In this document: piece after piece, positions 15,066-22,262 of the stretch
How the letters are laid out: each line of letters opens with the position of its first letter
Numbering within the stretch: the stretch's first letter is position 1
Assembly: GCA_002348385.1 (NCBI GenBank)
Contig: DEBD01000029.1
Location: 1 to 22,262, forward strand
DNA length: 22,262 nt
Reading direction: 5' to 3'
Source of the DNA: Gammaproteobacteria bacterium UBA2965
GTDB lineage: Bacteria > Pseudomonadota > Gammaproteobacteria > Pseudomonadales > Azotimanducaceae
Notes under the pieces: model-generated
Told to the model about the DNA's origin: nothing
What the model saw: the letters and a program-made list of their open reading frames with translations, nothing else
Database searches by the model: none
Translations under genes and position numbers: made by a program

Positions 15066-15890
15066 ATCAAGGCGCTCTTTGTTCGCGAATCCGGCGCCGG
15101 CTATTTGCTTACCGGGCTTGCCCTGGTATCGGCGGTCCTCATTTCTCTGGAATTCACCACGCGCCTGCTGGAGCCCGTGCGTAGCGTAATCGGCACGGTG
15201 GTCAGCCCGCTGCGTTATGCGGCTCACTCGCCTTACTTCCTGGGCAGCGAGCTCGGCGAGATGATGGCGACCCGCCACATGCTCCAGGAACGCAACGACC
15301 TTCTGGAGCAGCGCGTGCTGGAGCTTTCTCAGACCGCACTGGTTGTGTCGAACCTGAAGCGGGAAAACGAACAGCTCCGCGATCTCCTTGGTAGCCAGGC
15401 GCGCTTGCCGGATGCCGGACTGATCGCCGAACTTGTAGCCGTTGTACCTACCGTGAACACCCACCAGATCATCATTGACAAAGGTGTCAACGCTGCCGTC
15501 GAGGTGGGCCAGGCGGTGATTGATTCAGAGGGATTGTTCGGCCAGATCGTGGAGGTCGAGCAGGCGCAAGCGCGGGTGCTGCTGGTCACCGACATCAGCC
15601 ACGCGGTACCCGTACAGATCAACCGCAATGGCGTTCGCAGCATCGCCGCGGGTACCGGTCGCCTCGACCGGCTGGAGTTGGAGAGCGTGCCTACCAGCGC
15701 GGATATTGTGCAGGGCGACCTGCTGGAAACTTCGGGTCTTGGTGGGCGTTTTCCACAGGGCTACCCGGTGGGCGTCGTGGATTCCGTAGTGGTAGAGCCC
15801 ACCGCCAGCTATGCGCAGGTGAGCGTGCGGCCCGCGGCGCTGTTGGATCGCTCTCGTCACGTGCTGGTGGTAACGGAGGGCCGGCAGTGA
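15066..15890 (+). CDS. mreC: Rod-shape determining protein MreC (probable AUC start)
   Basis: From ATC 15066 the protein has 274 residues. It is a bitopic inner-membrane protein whose periplasmic part links MreB to the peptidoglycan synthases. It shows the typical MreC start (x)KALFVRESGAG, a transmembrane helix about 13-30 (YLLTGLALVSAVLISLEF), a coiled coil about 65-108 and the beta-rich MreC core with NTHQIIIDKG, GLFGQIVEV, RLELESVP and GDLLETSGLGGRFPQGYPVG. No ATG, GTG or TTG occurs at the homologous start. ATC 15066 aligns with the usual KxLF beginning and sits seven bases after GGAGGT. TTG 15105 is the first conventional start but would cut 13 residues and lacks a Shine-Dalgarno. Either a rare AUC start or an ATG-to-ATC change or error is implied. 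The stop overlaps mreD by four bases. Confidence 0.93.
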   Translation: MKALFVRESGAGYLLTGLALVSAVLISLEFTTRLLEPVRSVIGTVVSPLRYAAHSPYFLGSELGEMMATRHMLQERNDLLEQRVLELSQTALVVSNLKRENEQLRDLLGSQARLPDAGLIAELVAVVPTVNTHQIIIDKGVNAAVEVGQAVIDSEGLFGQIVEVEQAQARVLLVTDISHAVPVQINRNGVRSIAAGTGRLDRLELESVPTSADIVQGDLLETSGLGGRFPQGYPVGVVDSVVVEPTASYAQVSVRPAALLDRSRHVLVVTEGRQ

Positions 15891-16381
15891 ATCCTGCCAA
15901 CGGCGGTTGGCTGATTCTGCTCAGCCTGGGTTTAGCCATGGTTCTGGCGGTGCTGCACACGCCGGAATCCTGGCCCCAGTGGCTGGGCTGGCTGCGCCCG
16001 GCTTGGCTCGCCCTGGTGGTGTTTTTCTGGGTGATGGAGCTACCCCACCGATTGGGATTGATCTCAGCGTGGGTGATCGGTCTAGGCGCCGATGTGCTGC
16101 AGGCAGATCCGTTGGGCTTGAACGGGATTCTCCTGGCCGGTATCACCTATATTGCCTGGCGCTTCTACGAGCGACTGCGAATGTACTCGGTCATTCAGCA
16201 ATGCGGCGTGGTGTTCCTGCTGGTGCTGGGCAGCGAACTGATGCGCGCACTGGTCCAGGATGTGGCCTGGGGTCGGGGATGGTCCTGGGGCGTTCTGGCG
16301 CCAGCTCTTATGAGCATGTTGATCTGGCCGTTGGTGTATCTGGTACTGCAGCGCTATCGGCTGCAATTTCGAATCGAATAG
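15887..16381 (+). CDS. mreD: Rod-shape determining protein MreD
   Basis: The 164-residue polytopic inner-membrane protein belongs to the elongation complex. Hydrophobic stretches are visible at about 8-22 (WLILLSLGLAMVLAV), 38-52 (PAWLALVVFFWVMEL), 57-72, 83-90, 104-120 (CGVVFLLVLGSELMRAL) and 130-152, consistent with five or six helices. Conserved features are MELPHRLGLISAWVIGLGADVLQ, containing the Gly-Leu-x-x-Asp segment, and LGLNGILLAGITY. The start is GTG 15887, overlapping the mreC stop in GTGA with GGAGGG six bases upstream, so translation is coupled. Charge and helix topology look normal; the gene is full length. Confidence 0.95.
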   Translation: MNPANGGWLILLSLGLAMVLAVLHTPESWPQWLGWLRPAWLALVVFFWVMELPHRLGLISAWVIGLGADVLQADPLGLNGILLAGITYIAWRFYERLRMYSVIQQCGVVFLLVLGSELMRALVQDVAWGRGWSWGVLAPALMSMLIWPLVYLVLQRYRLQFRIE

Positions 16382-16383
16382 CG

Positions 16384-16962
16384 ATGACCCCGCTGATTCT
16401 GGCTTCCGCCTCCCCCCGCAGGACGGCCCTGCTTCGCCAGATCGGCGTAGCGTTCGAGGTCCGGCCCGCCGACGCGGACGAGTCGCAGCACCCTGGCGAA
16501 AGCCCGGAAAGCTACGTTGAGCGCCTTGCACAGACCAAGGCGCGTAGCGTCTGTGAGCCCGAGCGGCTCTCGTTGGGAGCCGATACCGCGGTGGTACTGG
16601 ATGGTCGGATTTTCGGCAAGCCGGCCGATTTGAGGGACGGCGTGGACATGCTCATGGCGTTGAGCGGGCGGACCCACCAGGTCGTAACCGGCGTGGCGCT
16701 GTTAGCGGCGGAGCGCGGTGAGGTACTGCACGTCACCAGCCACGTGGAGTTCCGCCGAATCGGGAGGGATGAGGCGCAAGCATACTGGCGTACGGGCGAG
16801 CCGAGGGACAAAGCCGGCGGTTATGGGATTCAGGGCATTGGGGGTATATTTGCCCAAAGCATTAGGGGTAGTTATAGCGCCATAGTAGGCCTGCCGCTGA
16901 GCGAGACAGAGCAACTGCTCAGAAACTTTGGGGTAGACATCTGGCGCGGGCGCGATGGCTGA
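16384..16962 (+). CDS. maf: Maf/YhdE nucleoside triphosphate pyrophosphatase (dTTP/UTP type)
   Basis: The protein has 192 residues. This Maf-family cytoplasmic enzyme hydrolyses non-canonical and canonical NTPs to monophosphates. Seen here are LILASASPRRTALLRQIGV (4-22, the phosphate-binding SxSPRR), SYVERLAQTKA, GADTAVVLDGRIFGKP with the catalytic Asp, LSGRTHQVVTGV and DKAGGYGIQGIGGIFAQSI. The GYGIQG motif and the position after mreD match the YhdE (dTTP/UTP) branch rather than YceF. ATG 16384 is two bases after the mreD stop, without a Shine-Dalgarno, suggesting coupled translation. The last eight bases overlap rng. A division-arrest role is reported for Maf proteins; nothing in this sequence bears on that. 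Confidence 0.96.
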   Translation: MTPLILASASPRRTALLRQIGVAFEVRPADADESQHPGESPESYVERLAQTKARSVCEPERLSLGADTAVVLDGRIFGKPADLRDGVDMLMALSGRTHQVVTGVALLAAERGEVLHVTSHVEFRRIGRDEAQAYWRTGEPRDKAGGYGIQGIGGIFAQSIRGSYSAIVGLPLSETEQLLRNFGVDIWRGRDG

Positions 16963-18451
16963 AGAACTGCTCATCAACGTCTCGGCGTTTGAAACGCGAG
17001 TGGCCCTGCTGGCTGAAGGACACGTTCAGGAGATTCACCTTGCCCGGCCGGAGGGATACAGCCGCACGGGTAACATTTATCTGGGAAAAGTGGAGCGTGT
17101 AGTCCCCGGCATGCAGGCGGCTTTCGTCGACTGCGGGCTGGACCGACCCGGATTTCTTCACGTGAGGGATATCGAGGGCCCCAGGCTGATGCTGGGCGAG
17201 ACGGAGGAGAACGCGCCGCCGGACATTCGCGAGCTGCTGCGTGAGGGCCAACGCCTGATGGTGCAGGTGGCCAAAGACCCCATATCGGGCAAAGGCGCGC
17301 GTTTGAACACCAAGCTGGCCATCGCGTCGCGTTACCTGGTGCTGATGCCATTCAACGAGCACATCGGCATCTCTCAGCGGATGGACGAGGAAGTGGAGCG
17401 CGAGCGCCTGCGCGCGATAGTGGCGCGCGTTCGGGAGGACGAAGGCGCGAGCATGGGCTATATCGTGCGCACCGCGGCCGAGGGTGTCGAGGCAGGTGCC
17501 ATTGCGGCCGACATGCGGGTGCTGGCGCGGATCTGGGATAATATCCTGGCCAAACGCACGGACGTAGGCTGCCCGGGACTGCTCTATGAGGAGCTGCCCA
17601 TTCACATTCGCACGGTGCGCGACATGGTGGGCACTAACCTCGATCGCATTCAAATCGACCATCTGCCCACCTATGAGCGTGTGCGTGAATTTGTTTCCGA
17701 ATTCCTGCCCGACTTCGTAGATCGAGTCAGCTACTACGAGGAGCCGGTGGGCCTTTTGGAGAGCCGATCCGTGCACGAAGCGCTGGATCGCTGTCTGGAC
17801 AAAAAGGTCGGCCTGAGGTCTGGAGGTCACCTGGTGATCGAGCAGACGGAAGCCATGATCACCATCGACGTCAACACCGGCAGCTATCTCGGCGCTCACA
17901 GCCTGGAAGAAACGGTTTTTCAAACCAACCTGGAGGCAGCCGAGACCATTCCCCGCCAGCTGCGGCTGCGCAACCTGGGTGGGATCGTGGTCATCGACTT
18001 CATCGACATGGAGGACGAAGAGCACGAGAACCAGGTTATCCAGGTTTTGCAGGAGGCCTGCGCGGCAGATCCGGCGAAAATTCGTCTGGAAGGCTTCTCG
18101 TCGCTTGGGCTCGTGCAGATGAGCCGCAAGCGTACCCGGGAAAGTCTGACCCAGCAGGTGTGCGAGCCGTGCGGGCACTGCGCAGGTGTGGGGGTGGTGA
18201 AAACGCCACAGACCACGAGCATCGAGATCTTCCGGGCCGTGGCAGATGACGCTCGGGTGCACTGCGGCCCCGGCGCCGCTGGTGGTGAGTATCTCATTCG
18301 TGCCAATGAGCCGGTTATCGATAGGCTACTTGATGAGGATGCCGCTCATCTGGAAGCACTGTCGCAACGCGTGGGCTGTTCCATTCGCATTCAGGTGGAG
18401 CCTAGCTATGCGGCGGGTCAGTTCGATGTGGTGCGCGTACGCCCCAGTTAG
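16955..18451 (+). CDS. rng: Ribonuclease G
   Basis: The protein has 498 residues, typical of RNase G and lacking the long C-terminal scaffold of RNase E. It is an endonuclease that matures 16S rRNA 5' ends and decays some mRNAs. The domains are a start MAEELLINVSAFETRVALL, an S1 RNA-binding domain about 35-125 (GNIYLGKVERVVPGMQAAFV), the 5'-sensor/RNase H-like middle and the DNase I-like catalytic core. Catalytic Asp305 lies in ITIDVNTGSYLG and Asp348 in VVIDFIDME. The zinc link that pairs protomers is CEPC (403-406) with CGHCAGVG. ATG 16955 lies inside the end of maf, an eight-base overlap. The gene sits in its conserved place after mreBCD-maf. Confidence 0.97.
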   Translation: MAEELLINVSAFETRVALLAEGHVQEIHLARPEGYSRTGNIYLGKVERVVPGMQAAFVDCGLDRPGFLHVRDIEGPRLMLGETEENAPPDIRELLREGQRLMVQVAKDPISGKGARLNTKLAIASRYLVLMPFNEHIGISQRMDEEVERERLRAIVARVREDEGASMGYIVRTAAEGVEAGAIAADMRVLARIWDNILAKRTDVGCPGLLYEELPIHIRTVRDMVGTNLDRIQIDHLPTYERVREFVSEFLPDFVDRVSYYEEPVGLLESRSVHEALDRCLDKKVGLRSGGHLVIEQTEAMITIDVNTGSYLGAHSLEETVFQTNLEAAETIPRQLRLRNLGGIVVIDFIDMEDEEHENQVIQVLQEACAADPAKIRLEGFSSLGLVQMSRKRTRESLTQQVCEPCGHCAGVGVVKTPQTTSIEIFRAVADDARVHCGPGAAGGEYLIRANEPVIDRLLDEDAAHLEALSQRVGCSIRIQVEPSYAAGQFDVVRVRPS

Positions 18452-18509
18452 TGGGACCTAAAAGCGGCCGACGAGGTCAAATTTCCATAGCAAAGGATGG
18501 ATCCAGCAG

Positions 18510-21500
18510 TTGCATCGGCTCTTTCTAAGACCGCTGTTAGTGGTCCTGACGCTCATCATGCTGAGCGTCGCCCTGGGCCAAAGCGTGGGACGCTTGTCGT
18601 TCGCCGTGCTCGATCGCCTGGAGCTGGCGGCCAACCAGTGGTTGTCGGCGCAGCAGATCCGCGTGCACGGGCTGAACGGCTCGTGGCGGCTGCTCAATCC
18701 GGTGCTGTCCATGGAGCGCCTGGAGTTTCCGGCCGGCTACCTGGATGGCGTGACGGTGGAGGTGGATTGGCTTGAAACGCTGATTAGAAACCGTCTGGTA
18801 ACGCGCCGATTGCTGATTTCCGGCGGCGTGGTTGAGCTGTTGAGCGACGGGCAAGGTGGTTGGCGCCTGCGTGGTATGGAGCCCGGTGGGGATTTCGACC
18901 TGCAGGGCCTCGTCTATCACAGCGACCAGATTTCTGTAGACATGCAGGTGGTTCTGCGTGACGGTGCGCGTACCTATGGCTACCTGGCCGACTACGTGGC
19001 GCTAAATCGCGCTGGTCGCCACCGCCATCGGTTGCTGCTTTCCTCAACGGCTTCCGCGCGCGCCTGCGAGCAGCAATGTGGAGGCCGGTTTGAGCTGCAA
19101 GCACAAGACGGACTTTGGCCCATGTGGGAGGACGAGGTGCAGGTGCGCGTCCGACTGCAGCAACTGCCCGTTCCCACAGGTCTGGCCGGATTGGAACATT
19201 TCCTGGTGTCGCGCTTGAATTTGCAATGGCATCGCCAAGGGGATGTGTCTGGCGGATTGTTCGATCTGGTGGCAGACGATCTCATGCTTCCCGACGAGGT
19301 GGCGGTGTCCGTGGAATTCGCTGGGCGCGTTGCGGGGTCTGATGAGGCACACCGTGGGGTGGTCGATCTGTTGCGCTTGTCCCACTCGTCCCCCGACCTC
19401 GATGCCGCCCCCGTGCGCTGGGAGTTGCCGGAGCTGAGGCTGGATGTGCAACCGAACCACGCGGAGCTGTGGGCCGGCAGCCTGGATGTTGCCAGCGCCT
19501 CGAATTTCCTGTCCGAGGCGCTGCGTGGCCTGGAACGCCCCAGCCGCTGGCTCCGTGCGCTGAATGCGGACGCGACGGCACTGAACGTGCGTGCGCGTGT
19601 GGAGTGGCCGGAGTTGAAGGTGGGATTTGCGGCCAGCCTTGCGGATCTGGATCTCGATGGCTATCGGGGCGCGCCATACATGCGCGGTGGCGCGGGCGAG
19701 CTCATCGGCTTCCGGCGCGGCGTGCAGTTCAGTCTCAACAGCCAGAATCTGGCACTGCGCTTTCCGGATACCTTTACGGATGCCTGGCAGCTGGCTTACG
19801 CCCAGGGTGTGGTGCAATTGTGGGCCAAGGATGGCTATCTGGGTCTGCGTGGGCCGGAGATCCAGTGGCGAACGGCCACCCACCGCATGGCGGGCGGCTT
19901 CTCCATTGCTCGGCCCGAAGACCGAAGCGAGGAGCGTCTGACGCTGCTCATCGCGCTGGATGAGGTGGACTTGGATCAGGCCCGCAGCTACGTGCCCTAC
20001 ACCCTTGCGGAGGGTTTGCGTCGGTGGCTGGCTGAAGGGCCCCGTGAAGGCACCCTGGTTGCCCCGAGATTTGCCCTGCACGGACATATGCATGGCAAGC
20101 CTGGCGAACGCCACCGGCGCGTTGAACTCAGCAGCGGGCTGCGTGGCGTGCGCGTTCGCTACCACGAGGACTGGCCCGAGATATCCGACGTACTTGGTCA
20201 GCTCGTCGTGGCAGGGCCCCGTACGAGGGTGGAACTCCAGGCGGGACGATCGGCGGGCGCCACCTTGGGCTCGGGCGCGCGGGTGGAGTTGTTGGACGCT
20301 GCTAACTTTGCTGCCGTGGATCTGATTGCCAGGGCGCCCACCCAGGACCTTCTGCACTTCATTCGCTCCACACCGCTGCGCGACTCGCTGAGCTTCGTGA
20401 TGCCTGGATGGAGCGGGGCGGGTGATATGCGCCTCAACGGCGAGCTGTTCATTCCGCTCGGCGAGCAGGAACCGGACGAAGACGCTCTGCAAGTGGATAT
20501 GCAGATCGAGCTGATAGATGCCGATCTCCAAATGCCGGACTTGCGCATTGCATTTACCGATCTGACCGGCGCGTTCCGTTACCGCTACCCCAACAGTTTG
20601 CGGGCCTCCGCCGTTACCGGGTCCACATTCGGTGCGCCGGCGCGCCTCAGCGCCCGCGACGATGGAGGCTTCATGGTGCTCCGAGTGGAAGGCAGCGCAA
20701 GCCACGACGATGTTCTGCACGTGCTGGAGTTGGATGATCCCGGCGTTGCAGAAGGTCGGGTAGATTTCACGGCAGACCTGTTCATGGGTACGCAGGACGA
20801 GGACATCACGCGACTGGACATAAGCACGGATCTGGTCGGCGCGGCTCTCACGCTGCCGGGCGAATTTGCCAAGGCCGCACAGATACCGCGGCCTTCCGAA
20901 GTCAGCGTGCAGTTCCTCGACGATCACCAGGTGGTGAGTTTCTCCCACGCCAGTGCCCGCGGATGGCTGCATGTCAACGAGGCGCCACAGCGGGGCGCGG
21001 TAGGGTTTGGCCTGGCGCCACCGATGCTTGCCGATGCCGATTACCTTCTGCTCACGGGCACTGTAGAGGGGTTCACTCTGGACAGCGTGGTACCGGACGA
21101 TGGCGACACCAGTGACGCTGCTCTGCCCATCAAGCTTGCTAATCTGCGCGCTGGGACCATCGATGTTGACGACTTTCACGTGGAAGATGTGGTGCTCAAT
21201 GGAGACATCACCGCTGACGGGTTCGCGATTAACGTGGCGAGCCCCATGATGGGGGCTGATTTTCTCCTGGATGGAGATCAGCCGCTCTTCGCGGACGTGG
21301 AGTACATCGTGCTACCTGAATCCGATGACGAGCAAGCCGATCCACTCGACGTCCGTGTCATTCCGGATCTGCCAGATGCTTCGGTCAGGGTGGCCAGCCT
21401 GCGTGTGGGCGAGTTCGACTACGGCCGTTGGCACTTCGACATGGTGCCTGAGCCGGCGGGCGTCAGGTTCGTCAACCTGGATGCCACCATCCATGGCATG

Positions 21501-22262
21501 GAAGTGTTGGCGCCGCAAGGCGTGATGTGGCGATCGGCCGACGACACCAGCCATTTCACCGGCGAGGTGCGCGCGGCCGACTTGGCTGATGTGCTGCCGC
21601 ACTGGGGTTACGCGCCCAGCTTGGAAACGGAATCGGCCTTGCTGGTGGGAGATCTTGCCTGGGCGGGGTCACCGGCCAACATCGAGATCGAACGGCTGGT
21701 GGGCACCGCCGAGGTGGTCGCGCGCAACGGCCGCTTCGTCGACGTGGAGACGGGCGGCGGCGCTATGCGCATATTCAGCCTCATGAACTTCAACACCATT
21801 GCCAAACGTATGCGTGGTGATTTTACCGATCTAACGGGCAGGGGCTTGGTATTCGACGAACTGTCGGCATCGGTGCGGCTGGATGCGGGCGCGTTGGAGT
21901 TTGCCAAGTCGCTCAAGGTGAAAGGCACCGGTTCGAGCTTCGAGTTGGGGGGGCGGGTGGACCTTGTGGCGGGAACCCTGGACAACGAGATGGTGGTCAC
22001 GCTGCCGGTTAGCAAGAGCCTGCCCTGGTACGGCATGTACCTGGCGCTGGCCAACCCCCTCGCGGGCGCCGGCGTTATCGTGGGCGAGCGGGTGCTACGC
22101 AAACCCATGGAGCAGTTCAGTAGCGCCAGGTACCAGATCAGTGGGACCATAGACGAACCGGAGGTGAACCTGGTTAGCGTGTTTGGTACTTCCATGAGCG
22201 AGGATCAGGAGCAGGCTGACGACGAACCGGTGGTGGATGTGCAGCAGGACGCAGCAACGGTA
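18510..22262 (+). CDS. yhdP: AsmA-like giant envelope protein YhdP (partial, C-terminus off window)
   Basis: An open frame of 1251 codons runs to the window end with no stop. YhdP (TIGR02099) is an AsmA-like inner-membrane-anchored protein that spans the periplasm as a lipid-binding groove. With its relatives it moves phospholipid to the outer membrane. Here an N-terminal signal-anchor helix (about 8-20, PLLVVLTLIMLSVALG) is followed by long beta-rich repeats. The conserved C-terminal part includes MRIFSLMNFNTIAKRMRGDF, DLTGRGLVFDELSA, LVAGTLDNEMVVTLPVS, NPLAGAGVIVGERVL and RYQISGTIDEPEV. The last visible residues are an acidic tail, so the gene should end just past the edge (E. coli YhdP is about 1266 residues). 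The start is TTG 18510 (MHRLFLRPL), the first in-frame start before the helix, with AGGA twelve bases upstream; the start is uncertain. The gap to rng is 58 bases with no terminator seen. Confidence 0.93.
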   Translation, partial: MHRLFLRPLLVVLTLIMLSVALGQSVGRLSFAVLDRLELAANQWLSAQQIRVHGLNGSWRLLNPVLSMERLEFPAGYLDGVTVEVDWLETLIRNRLVTRRLLISGGVVELLSDGQGGWRLRGMEPGGDFDLQGLVYHSDQISVDMQVVLRDGARTYGYLADYVALNRAGRHRHRLLLSSTASARACEQQCGGRFELQAQDGLWPMWEDEVQVRVRLQQLPVPTGLAGLEHFLVSRLNLQWHRQGDVSGGLFDLVADDLMLPDEVAVSVEFAGRVAGSDEAHRGVVDLLRLSHSSPDLDAAPVRWELPELRLDVQPNHAELWAGSLDVASASNFLSEALRGLERPSRWLRALNADATALNVRARVEWPELKVGFAASLADLDLDGYRGAPYMRGGAGELIGFRRGVQFSLNSQNLALRFPDTFTDAWQLAYAQGVVQLWAKDGYLGLRGPEIQWRTATHRMAGGFSIARPEDRSEERLTLLIALDEVDLDQARSYVPYTLAEGLRRWLAEGPREGTLVAPRFALHGHMHGKPGERHRRVELSSGLRGVRVRYHEDWPEISDVLGQLVVAGPRTRVELQAGRSAGATLGSGARVELLDAANFAAVDLIARAPTQDLLHFIRSTPLRDSLSFVMPGWSGAGDMRLNGELFIPLGEQEPDEDALQVDMQIELIDADLQMPDLRIAFTDLTGAFRYRYPNSLRASAVTGSTFGAPARLSARDDGGFMVLRVEGSASHDDVLHVLELDDPGVAEGRVDFTADLFMGTQDEDITRLDISTDLVGAALTLPGEFAKAAQIPRPSEVSVQFLDDHQVVSFSHASARGWLHVNEAPQRGAVGFGLAPPMLADADYLLLTGTVEGFTLDSVVPDDGDTSDAALPIKLANLRAGTIDVDDFHVEDVVLNGDITADGFAINVASPMMGADFLLDGDQPLFADVEYIVLPESDDEQADPLDVRVIPDLPDASVRVASLRVGEFDYGRWHFDMVPEPAGVRFVNLDATIHGMEVLAPQGVMWRSADDTSHFTGEVRAADLADVLPHWGYAPSLETESALLVGDLAWAGSPANIEIERLVGTAEVVARNGRFVDVETGGGAMRIFSLMNFNTIAKRMRGDFTDLTGRGLVFDELSASVRLDAGALEFAKSLKVKGTGSSFELGGRVDLVAGTLDNEMVVTLPVSKSLPWYGMYLALANPLAGAGVIVGERVLRKPMEQFSSARYQISGTIDEPEVNLVSVFGTSMSEDQEQADDEPVVDVQQDAATV

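Noticed and set aside
16919..18262. 447-codon minus-strand open frame opposite rng
   Set aside because: It is antisense to RNase G with all catalytic motifs intact; no recognisable domain on the other strand.
19044..21179. 711-codon minus-strand open frame opposite yhdP
   Set aside because: It is antisense to a well-recognised YhdP; its translation is His/Gln/Arg-rich with no domain, a common shadow in GC-rich DNA.

Overview
The window looks like a chromosomal segment of a moderately GC-rich gammaproteobacterium. The main evidence is the block mreB-mreC-mreD-maf-rng-yhdP with gatC-gatA-gatB facing away from it, a layout typical of Gammaproteobacteria, supported by a GcvR-like double ACT protein and a probable DUF6316 protein. 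No rRNA, tRNA, CRISPR array, insertion sequence or phage gene was seen. The genus cannot be fixed from the sequence.

Left part (1-4629): a surface-glycan accessory region. On the minus strand a sulfotransferase-like 'capsular polysaccharide synthesis' protein (stop at 1567) is followed by an FkbM-type methyltransferase with a long coiled-coil tail that runs off the left edge. A plus-strand protein with two GT2 glycosyltransferase domains is transcribed divergently from them. The interval 4630-5083 has no intact gene but holds the remains of an OmpA-family lipoprotein with an internal deletion and a late frameshift.

Middle (5084-10512): a minus-strand pair of single-chain (alpha2-type) glycyl-tRNA synthetase and a GcvR-like ACT protein, coupled through TAATG. 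Then come two plus-strand genes of unknown function (DUF6316-like; DUF1499 with membrane helices), a minus-strand YfcE-like phosphoesterase, and a minus-strand pair of a DUF35 zinc-ribbon/OB protein and an SCPx-like thiolase. A strong intrinsic terminator after the thiolase ends only seven bases before the phosphoesterase start codon.

Right part (10641-22262): gatC-gatA-gatB (minus) encodes the tRNA-dependent amidotransferase. mreBCD (plus) encodes the cell-elongation scaffold, followed by the Maf/YhdE nucleotide pyrophosphatase, RNase G and the giant AsmA-like protein YhdP, which runs off the right edge close to its C-terminus. The genes from mreC to rng are packed with overlaps or very short gaps and probably form one transcription unit.

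The points most worth a second look are: the mreC start, where homology and a strong Shine-Dalgarno point to an AUC codon; the terminator abutting a start codon; the coiled-coil methyltransferase, which recalls glycan chain-length rulers; the alpha2 GlyRS coupled to an ACT regulator; and the broken OmpA lipoprotein. I found no clearly new multi-gene system; the glycan-region trio is the least characterised set.
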